A stretch of 64,000 nt of DNA from positions 1 through 64,000 of the forward strand of contig JAYVXS010000165.1 in the NCBI GenBank assembly GCA_043784965.1. Direction: 5' to 3'. The translations under genes were made by a program, and so were the position numbers. Each line of letters begins with the position of its first letter. Position 1 is the first letter of the stretch. The DNA comes from JAYTQQ01 sp043784965. Lineage in GTDB: Bacteria > Bdellovibrionota > Bdellovibrionia > Bdellovibrionales > JAMPXM01. The notes beneath the pieces are model-generated. The model had not been told where the DNA came from, did no database searches, and saw nothing but the letters and a program-made list of their open reading frames with translations. Shown here one piece after another: positions 43,721-53,159 of the stretch.

Positions 43721-44219
43721 TGGCGCCTTCTTCAACAATTTCAAAAATAAAATTACCGTCATTCAATTTTGCATTCGCGACTTTGGTAAATTCACCAGAT
43801 GAAATTTCGCTAGGTAAAAATATACGCGCCTGCAAAATCTTTAACTCACGCAAAACCTTGATGCATCTTTGAACCCAATCGCTTATCGAGTTGTCTTTAA
43901 ATGGAATTTGAACCGTCAATTGATTTGGTAAAAGCTTATGACTGGCAATTAGGAGTGCACTTTTCTCACGATCCAAATTTTTCACACTTTTAGTTAAATC
44001 TTGCAAATTGACACCCCAATTTGCAATTTTCTCTTGAGTGGCCTGCGAAATTTTTTTGGGCTTATGAAGGCTGGATCGACGCAATTGAAAATTCAAATAC
44101 CAATCAAGTTTTTGCGCCAATTTTGAACTCTCAAGATCGGCAACAATCCATAATTTGGAACCGCTAGAAAATGCCATGTTTTGAACTTTTATATGATTCA
44201 TCAGTCCGGATTGAAGCAC
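43713..44219 (-). CDS. Hypothetical cytoplasmic protein upstream of ppsR
   Basis: 168 residues if the GTG at 44219 is used; ATGs at 44201 and 44174 are equally possible, with no decisive ribosome site. It has no signal or membrane segment. It shows mixed helix/strand composition with KLWIVADLESSKLAQKLDWY near the start. The family is not recognised. Its overlap with ppsR suggests co-translation. Confidence 0.6.
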   Translation of the reverse strand: MLQSGLMNHIKVQNMAFSSGSKLWIVADLESSKLAQKLDWYLNFQLRRSSLHKPKKISQATQEKIANWGVNLQDLTKSVKNLDREKSALLIASHKLLPNQLTVQIPFKDNSISDWVQRCIKVLRELKILQARIFLPSEISSGEFTKVANAKLNDGNFIFEIVEEGAND

Positions 44220-44340
44220 CTTTTACTTGGACCAAGCAAGCTAGATTTTAGGCCAATCGCCTCGCTAAGAAAAAACTAAGTTAAAAAACTAAAATAAAAA
44301 TCTAAGATAAAATATCTATTGCGTTAATAGGTAAATTTTA

Positions 44341-44760
44341 TTAGTTGGTGACCCCTAAAGATTTTGCAATCTGATCAATGATTCCGTTCACGAAGGATCC
44401 GGACTCAATAGTTCCGTAAAGTTTTGCAATATCAATTGCTTCGTTAATCACAATTTTTGGCGCAAGTGGTTTTTCACTAAAATGCATCTCAAACACCGCC
44501 ACTCTCAATATATTAATATCAACTAAGGACATGCGACTGATCTTCCAATGTGCACTATGGCTTTGAATTACAGGATCAATTTCGGATTTATGTTTTAAAA
44601 CCCCATCACAGAGGTTTTGAGAAAAGTGGGCAACTTCGGAGTCGATCTGAAAGTCTTCAGCGTACTGACGAAGCCATTCCGCCGGAGTCATCTTGCCCTG
44701 AAACTCATGGCCAAATAAATACTGCAAAGCCAACTCACGTGCGGCACGCCTCGAACCCAT
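44341..44760 (-). CDS. nusB: Transcription antitermination factor NusB
   Basis: 139 residues from the ATG at 44760 (GAGG 6 nt upstream; a TTG at 44772 is less likely). GSRRAARELALQYLFGHE is the NusB/RsmB helical start, and INEAIDIAKLYGTIESGSFV with NGIIDQIAK is the diagnostic end. It binds boxA with NusE for rRNA antitermination. Confidence 0.95.
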   Translation of the reverse strand: MGSRRAARELALQYLFGHEFQGKMTPAEWLRQYAEDFQIDSEVAHFSQNLCDGVLKHKSEIDPVIQSHSAHWKISRMSLVDINILRVAVFEMHFSEKPLAPKIVINEAIDIAKLYGTIESGSFVNGIIDQIAKSLGVTN

Positions 44761-44915
44761 GGCAATCCTCAATTTCCAAAGAACAAATTTTTCACACTCA
44801 GAACCGCCAATAATATTGCATTAAGCGGGCTGCGTCAATAATTTCATTCGATTTCTTTGTTATTGCATCGAATTTATACTAATTCAGTGCAATCGTTCAC
44901 TAGCAGGAGTTCAAA

Positions 44916-45653
44916 ATGTTATTAGGCTCAAGCCAAAGGTTTTCAGCGCTTGTCGTAGTTATTTTGTTTGTGACTTTTTTAATTCAGGATCCGGCACGAG
45001 CCGAGGAAGATGGCATGGGCGCGGTCGATTATAGCGATAAATCTGAAAGAGTTGAGGCCCATCCAGATAAGTTGCCGGCAAAATCAGCTCCCCATAAACT
45101 AGGCCGAAGGGCGGCCGAAAAATATATGGGTCAGACGTCAGAAGAGAAAGAGCTACGCCGACCGGCTTCACTATCAAAAGAAACCCACTATATGGCTGTC
45201 CACATAGGGACATTTGTCGGCGATGACTCCTACAAATGGGGCTCTGAGCATGAGAGCAATATTGGCAAACTCAATATGGGAGTCACTTATCGTATTGGCG
45301 AATGGGCGAATGCCGCTGATCTCGATTTTCGCGCGGATTTTTCAACTTTTAATTTAGCGGTGGGTGGGGCGTCCAAACTGAGCCTCTTACCGGTGGTTAT
45401 TTTCCCGGATGCTTCTAGCCACTTTCCGCTTTATTTTGGCGCTGGCGCGGGACCTGGTTTTTATTTGAAGCAAGTTTCAGGTCAGTCGCAGATTTCTTTC
45501 GATTATCAACTTTTTTTAGGAGCCCGATTTTTCAATATTCTCGACAGCACGGGACTTTTTATTGAAGCCGGCATTAAAAATCATTTTCATTTATTATCCA
45601 ACGGCCAATATGACGGAAGCTTTGTGGCAATTGGCGCCCTGTTTACATTTTGA
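44916..45653 (+). CDS. Outer-membrane beta-barrel protein
   Basis: 245 residues. AGGAG lies 6 nt before the start, with a signal peptide to about residue 31. A charged Lys/Glu/Pro linker (33-90) is followed by alternating strands (GVTYRIGEWANAADLDFRAD, LFLGARFFNI) and a terminal Phe (GALFTF), the usual BAM recognition end. It is probably an 8-strand type barrel. The stop overlaps the rsmB TTG start (TTGA). Confidence 0.72.
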   Translation: MLLGSSQRFSALVVVILFVTFLIQDPARAEEDGMGAVDYSDKSERVEAHPDKLPAKSAPHKLGRRAAEKYMGQTSEEKELRRPASLSKETHYMAVHIGTFVGDDSYKWGSEHESNIGKLNMGVTYRIGEWANAADLDFRADFSTFNLAVGGASKLSLLPVVIFPDASSHFPLYFGAGAGPGFYLKQVSGQSQISFDYQLFLGARFFNILDSTGLFIEAGIKNHFHLLSNGQYDGSFVAIGALFTF

Positions 45654-46861
45654 AAATTCATCCCCCCCTCCTTACTGCCGTAGCCCACTGCCTCGAACAA
45701 ATTTTTGCTCAGGGCTATTATGCGGATAAGGTCATCGAACGCGCTTTTAAAGCGAATAAAAAGTGGGGCGTCCGTGACCGAAAATTTATCGCCGAAAATG
45801 TTTATGAAATCGTTCGCTGGTGGAGGTTCATTTGGGTCGTCCTCGATGAGCCGGTTGATCTTTCTGAGTATTCCCTTAAGAAATTGGCCCTCGCCTATTT
45901 CTATATTTCCAAGAAAGATCTTGAAGTAAATGCTTTCGTCGACGCCTTCAGACTAGATGAACGTAAAATTAAGAATATCATCGAAAATAAAAACTTTACC
46001 GACGCTGAAACTCACTCGGTTCCGGAGTGGCTTTACGATCTCGGAAAAAAAGAGTTGGGTCCCAAATGGAATTCGATACTTGAGGCGCTAAATCTGCAAG
46101 CGCCAGTTATCTTAAGAACAAATACTTTGCGTACGACTCCCGAAGCTTTGCGTGCAAAACTTGTTACCGAAGAGTTTGAAGTGCAAATCTTGAAGAATCC
46201 TCCTGGTGCTCTGAAGCTTCTACAGCGAAAGAACATCTTTCTCTCTGAGGCATTTAAACTGGGACATTTTGAAATTCAAGATGGCTCAAGCCAAATGATC
46301 GCGCCGCTTTTAGATCTTAAGCCGGGAATGCGAGTCATTGATGCCTGTGCTGGCGCTGGAGGTAAAGCTCTTCATGCCGCAGCACTTATGAAAAATAAGG
46401 GCCGTATTATTGCCCTCGACATTCATGAGAAAAAACTTGCCGAACTTAAAAAGCGATCCGCTCGTGCCGGCTGCGATGTTATTGAAATGAAACTTATTGA
46501 AGGCAGTAAGACAATCAAACGTCTAGAATCCTCAGCCGATCGAGTGCTACTTGATGTCCCCTGTTCGGGTCTCGGCGCGCTTCGCAGGAACCCTGATAGC
46601 AAATGGAAACTCAGTCTAGAGCGCATTGAAGAGCTCCGACAAATCCAAGCTGATATTCTTCAAACCTATACGGTGATGGTAAAGCCTGGTGGCTTGGTCC
46701 TCTATGCCACTTGCAGTATTTTGCCGAGTGAGAATGAGCTACAAGTTAAAAACTTTTTGGCGAATAACAAAAACTTTAAGTTAGAGACTGAGAAGCATTT
46801 TTGGCCTGGAGAAAATGATTTCGATGGTTTTTACGCTGCACAACTTCGTCGACTCACTTGA
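45650..46861 (+). CDS. rsmB: 16S rRNA m5C methyltransferase RsmB/Nop2-Sun family
   Basis: 403 residues from a TTG that overlaps the preceding stop. The N-terminal third is NusB-like helical. The SAM domain has IDACAGAGGKALHAA, then LLDVPCSGLGALRRNPD and the catalytic pair DVPCSG and YATCSILPSEN. The family methylates C967 of 16S rRNA (RsmB) or related positions. The exact site is inferred from the NusB-like N-terminus. Confidence 0.87.
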   Translation: MKIHPPLLTAVAHCLEQIFAQGYYADKVIERAFKANKKWGVRDRKFIAENVYEIVRWWRFIWVVLDEPVDLSEYSLKKLALAYFYISKKDLEVNAFVDAFRLDERKIKNIIENKNFTDAETHSVPEWLYDLGKKELGPKWNSILEALNLQAPVILRTNTLRTTPEALRAKLVTEEFEVQILKNPPGALKLLQRKNIFLSEAFKLGHFEIQDGSSQMIAPLLDLKPGMRVIDACAGAGGKALHAAALMKNKGRIIALDIHEKKLAELKKRSARAGCDVIEMKLIEGSKTIKRLESSADRVLLDVPCSGLGALRRNPDSKWKLSLERIEELRQIQADILQTYTVMVKPGGLVLYATCSILPSENELQVKNFLANNKNFKLETEKHFWPGENDFDGFYAAQLRRLT

Positions 46862-46870
46862 ATTCAGAGA

Positions 46871-46962
46871 TTCAGGGTCTCAGGGACTGGCAACCTGAGG
46901 CCTGAAACCTGAGGTCTGAAACCTGAGACGGAGACTGGCAAACCGCTGCGGCTGCGGCTGCC
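46871..46962 (+). repeat. Flanking intergenic repeat R3, copy A
   Basis: TTCAGGGTCTCAGGGACTGG ... GACTGGCAAACCGCTGCGGC ... GCTGCC. It is the same as copy B (47684-47761) except for a 14-bp internal duplication (CCTGAGGTCTGAAA). It lies directly downstream of rsmB and of the minus-strand four-helix gene. Confidence 0.9.
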
Positions 46963-46974
46963 TTGGATCACTTT

Positions 46975-47271
46975 TCATTTCATCTTGGTTAATTTATAGA
47001 TCATCCCACCCAATTGATCAGCCAGTTTGAAAGATTCTTTTTGCTCTAGTATCGTCAGCAAGGTCTGCACTTCTTTTAAGCTAGCATACGAAATCGCATA
47101 AAATCTTGCGCGCTCTTTTGCACTTGGTCGTGCCGATCCCTCAGTTAAATTTAAGACCACGCTTAAGCTTGCTCGCTCAAGCTGATCTTTTAAAAAGGCC
47201 TTGGCTTTGATGTGCTCACATCTTTTGTAAAGCTGCAATGCCATTTGGTAACTTCTGAAATCTTTTAACAT
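46975..47271 (-). CDS. Four-helix-bundle protein (23S rRNA-IVP / TIGR02436-like)
   Basis: 98 residues. DFRSYQMALQLYKRCE, then LERASLSVVLNLTEGSARPS and ARFYAISYASLKEVQTLL are the hallmarks of the small four-helix-bundle family also encoded in 23S rRNA intervening sequences and related to Avd of retroelements. Its function is unknown. It faces away from a broken paralogue at 47382 across a large palindrome. Confidence 0.82.
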   Translation of the reverse strand: MLKDFRSYQMALQLYKRCEHIKAKAFLKDQLERASLSVVLNLTEGSARPSAKERARFYAISYASLKEVQTLLTILEQKESFKLADQLGGMIYKLTKMK

Positions 47272-47277
47272 ATAAAT

Positions 47278-47373
47278 TCCTTTCGGTGGTGGCGATTTTA
47301 ATTTGAAAAATCGCGGTTCTTAGTCGCAAGCGAAACCGCGATTTTTCAAATTAAAATCGCCACAACCGAAAGG
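47278..47373. repeat. Large palindrome between the divergent four-helix genes
   Basis: Arms of about 42 bp (47278-47319 and 47332-47373) with a 12-nt loop. They match except for one or two bases (GGCGATTTTAATTTGAAAAA in the left arm and its complement in the right). The transcript or single strand would fold into a very stable hairpin. Each arm ends just before the start of one of the two genes. Confidence 0.92.
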
Positions 47374-47381
47374 ATCACATT

Positions 47382-47677
47382 ATGTTAGAGAATTTCAGAT
47401 CATACCAAATGGCATTGCAGCTTTACAAAAAATGTCGGGAACAAAAATTACCAAGATTTTAAAAGATCAGCTTGAAAGAGCTTCAAGCTGTGTGGTCTTA
47501 AATTTGAGCGAAGGCTCGGCACGAGTTTCAAAGAAAGAGCGCGCGAGATTTTATGTGATTGCATTTGCGAGCTTAAGAGAAGTTCAAGCTCTGATTGAGA
47601 TGGAGGAAGGCCTAAAAGATTTGAATCCACTTGCGGATATATTGGGTGCTCATTTGTATAAATTGACGCGAAACTAA
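47382..47677 (+). pseudogene. Four-helix-bundle protein, second copy, frameshifted
   Basis: MLENFRSYQMALQLYKKC begins at 47382. The frame breaks at a run of four T (47457-47460), and LKDQLERASSCVVLNLSEGS continues in another frame to 47677. Adding one T restores KLPRF-LKDQ in register with the paralogue's AKAFLKDQ and gives a 98-99-residue product. This is either natural decay or a single-base error. The internal ATG at 47432 is in the second frame but would yield a protein lacking the first helix. Confidence 0.75.
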
Positions 47678-47683
47678 TAAAAT

Positions 47684-47761
47684 TTCAGGGTCTCAGGGAC
47701 TGGCAACCTGAGGCCTGAAACCTGAGACGGAGACTGGCAAACCGCTGCGGCTGCGGCTGCC
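47684..47761 (+). repeat. Flanking intergenic repeat R3, copy B
   Basis: Same sequence and orientation as 46871-46962 without the 14-bp duplication. It closes the four-helix-gene module on the right. Confidence 0.9.
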
Positions 47762-47780
47762 TCGGATTTCTTCGGTTTTC

Positions 47781-48683
47781 CTAGCTCAAAGTTGGTTGCT
47801 TTAGAGCTCGGTAGAAAATTTCACTAACATGTGAATTTTGTTCCGTCTTTCGTAGGTAATAGTTAACGTTGATCGAGTATTTTAAATCCGTTACCTCGAC
47901 ATTTATTAGGCGTCCGGCGCGCACTTGTTTTTTTATGCTATGTGAAGGTAAAAAACCCCAACCCAGACCACTTTCAATCACTTTTTTAATCGTACCAACG
48001 TTGTTACTTTCAAAAACTGGCTTTAGCTTAATATTTTGCCTTACAAGTTCTAAGCGCAATTTTTCACTGAAACTTGAATTTCGCTCTGAAAACCGAACGA
48101 ATGGCTTGAGATTCAGTTCCTTAACCGAAATCGATTGCGGCAAACCCATTTCTTTATTTGAGGCGACTAGCCAAACCTCATCTTTCATTAATTCTCGAAT
48201 TTCAAGACCTACTGGCTTCAATCCATATTCTGCCTCAACCTCAGGCAAAATAGCAGCGTCAAGCTCACCCTTTTCAAGTGCTTTAAAAATAGAAACTCCA
48301 TCTTCATACATAAGGGCCATATTAATCTTAGCATTATGTCTCAAAAAAGTTCCAACTAATGGACCAAGTATATACAAACCAAGAGAATTAAGTGTGCCGA
48401 TACGAAGAGATCCTTGAACTCCCTCTCCGATCGTTTGAATGGCGACTTGAGCCTGCTGGGTAAGTGCGATAATTTTTTTGGCATATTCGTATAGCAACTG
48501 CCCTTGAATTGTGGCTCGTGCCTGTCTCGTTCCACGAACAAGTAACTCAACCCCAGTCTCTTCTTCAAGATTTCGAATCTGCTGACTTACTGCTGGCTGA
48601 GTGAGATAAAGCTTCTCTGCTGCAGCTGTCATGCTCCCCTCAGAAATCACGGTCGTAAAAGTTACGAGTTGCTGTAAATTCAC
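47781..48683 (-). CDS. LysR-family transcriptional regulator
   Basis: 300 residues. The N-terminal winged HTH is classic (LVTFTTVISEGSMTAAAEKL, then YLTQPAVSQQIRNLEEE), followed by a two-lobed effector domain (LRIGTLNSLGLYILGPLV). The effector and targets are unknown. The divergent neighbour at 48919 is the natural first candidate for regulation, across a 235-bp gap. Confidence 0.92.
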   Translation of the reverse strand: MNLQQLVTFTTVISEGSMTAAAEKLYLTQPAVSQQIRNLEEETGVELLVRGTRQARATIQGQLLYEYAKKIIALTQQAQVAIQTIGEGVQGSLRIGTLNSLGLYILGPLVGTFLRHNAKINMALMYEDGVSIFKALEKGELDAAILPEVEAEYGLKPVGLEIRELMKDEVWLVASNKEMGLPQSISVKELNLKPFVRFSERNSSFSEKLRLELVRQNIKLKPVFESNNVGTIKKVIESGLGWGFLPSHSIKKQVRAGRLINVEVTDLKYSINVNYYLRKTEQNSHVSEIFYRALKQPTLS

Positions 48684-48918
48684 CTGAAGCCCCCTTCAAA
48701 TTGTTGTCGCGGCAGACCATCTAATCGAGGCGATTATGATCAAGTCTCTCGCCGAAATCAAGCGGCTCAATTAGACGACTCCTCGCGCGACGATAGTCTT
48801 AGCTCAGTAAAGTAGAGTGAATCGACGAAAACTCATCATTCAAGGCTTTAGCCACGACTAGTTATAAATGAAGTCTACTATATTTTTAAAAAAATCCTGT
48901 CACAATATAGAAACAGCT

Positions 48919-49665
48919 ATGAAATCATCATCTACGCTCAGCTTGATTCTTTTTTTCGTCAGCATCTCTGCTCAGGGAGTTAGCTTTCGCAATTCATACG
49001 TCAGCTTTGAGCTACCAAACAGATGGGCCTGCATACTCGAACAAACCGAGTATGTTTGCCGCGCGCAAACTGCAGGACAAGAGAGCAAGGAAGCCGTTAT
49101 CATCCTCACCGCGAAAGAGGCTGGCCCAGCAGACAATTTAGCTGCCTACGAAGCGCATCTAAAATCTCCGAAACAAGTGCCCTCACTGTCCGGTGTGCCG
49201 ACGATGAGCCAAGTGGTTAGTCCGCCAAAGATTACTAATATTGCGAATCAACCCTGGGTCGATGGCTTACAGCTTGGCAGCGAGATACCAAATTATTATA
49301 CGAGGTATATGGCCACGCTGAAGGATCGTATTGGGATTTTGGTGACCTTTTCGGCTCACAAAAAGTATTACAGTAAGTATGCAGATGATTTTTTCAAAGC
49401 CGTTTTGAGTTTGAAAGTTTTGGTAACCGCACAAAGCCTCAATAATGCTAATGCAACGGCGACAGGCGGCGGCAATTTTGGCTCGCCAATTAACTTGTCT
49501 AGTGACGCCAATGGGAGCTTAAACGAAGAGGCCCCACCAGAAGAAGGCTCTGGGTCAGGCTCACATCTCAAGCAATCGCTTCTCGCTTTAGGATTGGTTC
49601 TTGCGGCGATCGGCCTATATATATATGCAAAAAAACCAGCCAAAGGTCCGCCCAAGAAAAAATAG
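48919..49665 (+). CDS. Exported protein with C-terminal membrane anchor
   Basis: 248 residues from the ATG at 48919, which gives a clean signal peptide (MKSSSTLSLILFFVSISAQG); a start at 48868 adds 17 residues. An extracytoplasmic domain with a possible Cys pair (WACILEQTEYVCRA) is followed by a Gly/Asn/Ser-rich linker. Then come a membrane helix (LLALGLVLAAIGLYIYA) and a basic end (KKPAKGPPKKK), a type I topology. The family is not recognised. Confidence 0.65.
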   Translation: MKSSSTLSLILFFVSISAQGVSFRNSYVSFELPNRWACILEQTEYVCRAQTAGQESKEAVIILTAKEAGPADNLAAYEAHLKSPKQVPSLSGVPTMSQVVSPPKITNIANQPWVDGLQLGSEIPNYYTRYMATLKDRIGILVTFSAHKKYYSKYADDFFKAVLSLKVLVTAQSLNNANATATGGGNFGSPINLSSDANGSLNEEAPPEEGSGSGSHLKQSLLALGLVLAAIGLYIYAKKPAKGPPKKK

Positions 49666-49852
49666 TCATAAATGCTCAGAGATCTCCTTTCTTTAACTTA
49701 AAAACATCAATAATTAAAGATCCTTATAGATGAATTCAATTTGAGTTTTAACTACGCGCCCGGAGTCTAATTGAGGTAATGAACTTTAGGCACGCCAGGT
49801 TATGAAAGAGCTCTATTGATATCATCCACAAAGTTCGTTAAATCTGAGCGCT

Positions 49853-50137
49853 GTGATACTAAATGATATTTATCTATTCATAGATCAACTCGGACTCAAT
49901 ACTACCAAAATATATGCGGCCATTGGTGCCTTCTCGTTCCTATTGGTCTTTGCCATTAGAGAAATATTTGCTTGGTTTATGAAGACTAGTGCCATATCCA
50001 AGCAGTTTGTTAAAATATCAAACCGACTCGAGAGCATCGAGGCCAAGCTGGATCAAATTTCTCAGCCATCAGAATATGTAGCTGAGACAACCCCATCAGC
50101 TTCACAAAATAAAAAGCTCTTTGAAATTAATCATTAG
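49853..50137 (+). CDS. Small membrane protein with coiled tail
   Basis: 94 residues, GTG start. There is one hydrophobic helix (IYAAIGAFSFLLVFAIREIFAW written in part: about residues 19-42), then a helical segment (NRLESIEAKLDQISQ) and a polar end. No family is recognised. It is single and convergent with the M16 pair. Confidence 0.55.
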   Translation: MILNDIYLFIDQLGLNTTKIYAAIGAFSFLLVFAIREIFAWFMKTSAISKQFVKISNRLESIEAKLDQISQPSEYVAETTPSASQNKKLFEINH

Positions 50138-50159
50138 ACCTCTTATGCAATTAGAGGTC
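50137..50159. terminator. Possible bidirectional terminator
   Basis: GACCTCT and AGAGGTC form a 7-bp stem with a 9-nt loop between convergent genes. No clear T-run is present. Confidence 0.35.
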
Positions 50160-50187
50160 GCTCATCATTGCTCCTGATCGAAGTCTA

Positions 50188-51684
50188 CTAATTAAAATCG
50201 GCCGCAGCTCGTATTTCAGGATTAAAATCCTTTAGTTGATCTTTAATTTCGTCAGCAGGTCCGTAAACTAAAATCTTTATATTCTTTTCGTCAAAATATT
50301 TTCGGATTACGGCATTTATTTCTTCTGTTGAGGTGCGATCAACATTCACGATATATTGTGATAAATAACTGTCGTCTATTCCATAAAGCTTCAACAGAGT
50401 GAGGTTGTGCGCAAACTTTTCAGCTGTTTCGATTGCGGTCGGAAAGATTCCTTTCAAATATCCCTTGGCCATTTCTGCTTCTTCAGGCGTTACCCCTTGA
50501 GTATGAAACTTTTTAAGTACATTTAGCGTCTCCTCAATAGTCTTGCCAACGCTTGAGAGCTTTGTAAAAGTCGAAATCTCAAAAGGCCCGCGATCAGCTT
50601 TTGCATCAAAACCCGAACTAATTGAATAAGTCAGTCCCAGCTCTTTACGCACACGATCTACAAGCCGGCTTGAAAAAGCTCCGCCCAAAATAGTGTTAGC
50701 AATTCGGACGCTTAAAAAATCTTCGCTTGAACGCTTAATACCAAAACTTCCGATCCGAATTTGTGCCTGCACCAACCCCTTTTTATCTACTATAATGGCT
50801 TTTTGACCTTCAATTTTTTCAATAGGTGGATAGTCCACCAGACCTAAGTCGCGAGCCTGCCATGTGCCAAACAAGGACTCAGCCCTCCGTATTAGCTCAG
50901 GAGTATATTTTCCAACGATGATCAGACTGGCATTATTTGGCCTGTAGTACTTTAGGTAATGCTGAATAATTTGCTTTTTTGAAATTTTCTGAAGACTTGA
51001 TATTTTACCGATTGAAGTGTGGTTATAAGGATGATCCCCATAGAGATACTTCACCCATGCCTTCTCGGCAAAAACGTCTGCATTGTCTTCGGACTTAATG
51101 GCATTCGCAATTAATTCTTTTCTTTTTCGTTCAATCTCAGACTTTGAAAAAGAAGCCTGAGTCACTAGATCATGAAAAATATCCAATAGAGGTTCAGCAT
51201 CCTCGGACAAGCAACTGGACGATAAAAAGGTGTAATCGCTCGCAACACTTGCTCCAAAATCGGAAGCTAATTTAGAAAGATCGGTGGCAATCTGGGGAGC
51301 CGTCTTTTTCGCGGTTCCAGTGTCCAGTAGATCTGCCACAAAATTGCCTAGTCCTGGCAAGTCTTTAGGATCAACATTCGAACCAGTCCTCAAGGTTAGA
51401 GAATAACTAACATAAGGTAAACTTACATCATTTACCAAAAGGAGTTTAAGACCATTAGAAAGCTCACGTTCCTCATATGGTCTAAGCTTTGAACTTGAAG
51501 TTAATTTCTTGTTGAGCAAACTAGCTCGCTCAACGCTTGTCTTAGCAGGACTAGCGTCATTCATAAACTCGCTTTTTTTCGAATTTACAGAGCAAGAACT
51601 CAAATTAAAAATTAACAAACCAATAATAACTTGGCGAAAACTTTCAGCAAAATTTTTGCAAAAATGAAGATGTGAGCACTTCAT
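50188..51684 (-). CDS. M16-family peptidase-like lipoprotein, zinc site lost
   Basis: 498 residues. The signal ends IFNLSSC (lipobox). The M16 fold is clear (RPYEERELSNGLKLLLVND, LRTGSNVDP, YYRPNNASLIIVG, LTYSISSGF), but where active members have HxxEH the chain reads GNFVADLLDTG, so the zinc ligands are absent. It is typical of the non-catalytic partner in a paired M16 heterodimer. It lies one base after the catalytic-type M16 gene. Confidence 0.88.
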   Translation of the reverse strand: MKCSHLHFCKNFAESFRQVIIGLLIFNLSSCSVNSKKSEFMNDASPAKTSVERASLLNKKLTSSSKLRPYEERELSNGLKLLLVNDVSLPYVSYSLTLRTGSNVDPKDLPGLGNFVADLLDTGTAKKTAPQIATDLSKLASDFGASVASDYTFLSSSCLSEDAEPLLDIFHDLVTQASFSKSEIERKRKELIANAIKSEDNADVFAEKAWVKYLYGDHPYNHTSIGKISSLQKISKKQIIQHYLKYYRPNNASLIIVGKYTPELIRRAESLFGTWQARDLGLVDYPPIEKIEGQKAIIVDKKGLVQAQIRIGSFGIKRSSEDFLSVRIANTILGGAFSSRLVDRVRKELGLTYSISSGFDAKADRGPFEISTFTKLSSVGKTIEETLNVLKKFHTQGVTPEEAEMAKGYLKGIFPTAIETAEKFAHNLTLLKLYGIDDSYLSQYIVNVDRTSTEEINAVIRKYFDEKNIKILVYGPADEIKDQLKDFNPEIRAAADFN

Positions 51685-51685
51685 C

Positions 51686-53074
51686 CTATATCCCCTTCTT
51701 CTTCGGCGCCTGGTTGGGTTTTAACTGCTTTAACGGTTTTAAAACAGCAACAATACTCTTTTCTGGCGTCAAATATTTACTCGCTACAGCTTTTATGTTC
51801 TCAGCCGTAACCGCCTGATATTTCTGAAGGTCAGTGAAGAGCTGCGAGTAATCTCCAAATAAAACTTCATTCATGGCAAGTGCCTCTGCCTTTCCAAAAA
51901 CAGTCTTCAATCCATCGACGTAGGATTTCATAACTTGTTTCTTCGCGATCTCAAGTTCAAGTGGAGTCACGTTTACATTTCGTGGGCGCCACATTTCAGA
52001 TATGACAATACGACTTGCTTGCCGTGAGTCCAACTGGGGCTTAAGACTCACGAAGGTTTCAAATACTCCGCCTTGCTGAAGCGTGTAGTTTGATACATTT
52101 ACTGATGTTGCGATTTGATCCTTGTAAACAAGTCGCTTAAAGAGCCGCGATGAAGGACCATGCCCCATAATATTCGCAAGTAAATCCAAAGCATAGGAGT
52201 CTGGATTGCCAGCCTTCGGAACTAGATAACCGATAGCTACCGTTACATTTTGAACGGCTTTTTCTATCACCTCAGTGTGCGCAATTTTCTGTGCAGACTC
52301 AGGCGTCGGTACAAAGGCAGGAATTTCTTGTGCCTTTATTTTTCCATAATACTTTTCAATAAGCCGTTTCGCATTGAGCGAATTGAAATCTCCAGCTATG
52401 ACGATAATTGCATTATTTGGAGCATAATACGTACGATAGAAACTTTTGGCAGTTTGCAAGTCAATATTGTCTAAATCTGCCATGTAGCCGATCACCGGCC
52501 AATGATATGAACTCAGTTTAAATGTTGCTCCAAATAATACCTCCTGTAGCGCCCCCACTGGCGAATTGTCTACGCGCATTCGACGCTCTTCTTTTACAAC
52601 TTCGCGTTCAGATTTTAAAAAATCCTCGCTAATTTGCAAATTCTCCATACGATCACTTTCAACATCCATGACCAATTCTAATTTAGAGCTTGGTAGATTT
52701 TCGTAGTATCCTGTATAATCGTGGGTGGTGAACGCATTGTTACTTGCGCCGTTCATTTGCAGAATGCTTTCAAACTGATCGCCTGTATATTTCTTCGCCC
52801 CTTTAAACATCATATGTTCAAAAAGGTGGGCGATTCCGGTTGTCCCTGGCCTCTCGCTCTTAGAACCTACACGAAACCAAGTTTGGTAACTAACAATAGG
52901 TGTGGCATGCTCTTCGTATAGCAAAACGGTCAAGCCATTTTGCAATTTATACTTCTCAACCTTGAAGCTAATCTGTTCACTAAAATCAGGATTGGCGAAG
53001 CCACTCACTGCTAAAAAAAAACTAATAAAGCTAAACCAAAAAACTGACTTATAAAGTTGCGATTGGTGCACCAC
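51686..53074 (-). CDS. M16-family zinc peptidase (catalytic partner)
   Basis: 462 residues with a signal peptide (to about ANPDF). GIAHLFEHMMFKG gives the inverted zinc motif HxxEH at 83-87, with the distal Glu in REVVKEERR (Glu162 region). The C-terminal half keeps the R/Y pair region (GPSSRLFKRLVYK). It is the likely active subunit of a periplasmic complex with the downstream lipoprotein. Such pairs degrade small peptides. Confidence 0.92.
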   Translation of the reverse strand: MVHQSQLYKSVFWFSFISFFLAVSGFANPDFSEQISFKVEKYKLQNGLTVLLYEEHATPIVSYQTWFRVGSKSERPGTTGIAHLFEHMMFKGAKKYTGDQFESILQMNGASNNAFTTHDYTGYYENLPSSKLELVMDVESDRMENLQISEDFLKSEREVVKEERRMRVDNSPVGALQEVLFGATFKLSSYHWPVIGYMADLDNIDLQTAKSFYRTYYAPNNAIIVIAGDFNSLNAKRLIEKYYGKIKAQEIPAFVPTPESAQKIAHTEVIEKAVQNVTVAIGYLVPKAGNPDSYALDLLANIMGHGPSSRLFKRLVYKDQIATSVNVSNYTLQQGGVFETFVSLKPQLDSRQASRIVISEMWRPRNVNVTPLELEIAKKQVMKSYVDGLKTVFGKAEALAMNEVLFGDYSQLFTDLQKYQAVTAENIKAVASKYLTPEKSIVAVLKPLKQLKPNQAPKKKGI

Positions 53075-53159
53075 AGATGCTCTCCTCTGATGAGTTGAAT
53101 GCGCCGAACATTCGATTTCGTCAGCTGCAATTGTCTCTGTGATGGCAATGGGATGTCAA

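Noticed and set aside
47382..47460. Programmed -1 frameshift at the A6 run before 47432 in the second four-helix gene
   Set aside because: Restoring one T at 47457-47460 gives a better match to the paralogue (RFLKDQ) than a slip at the A run.
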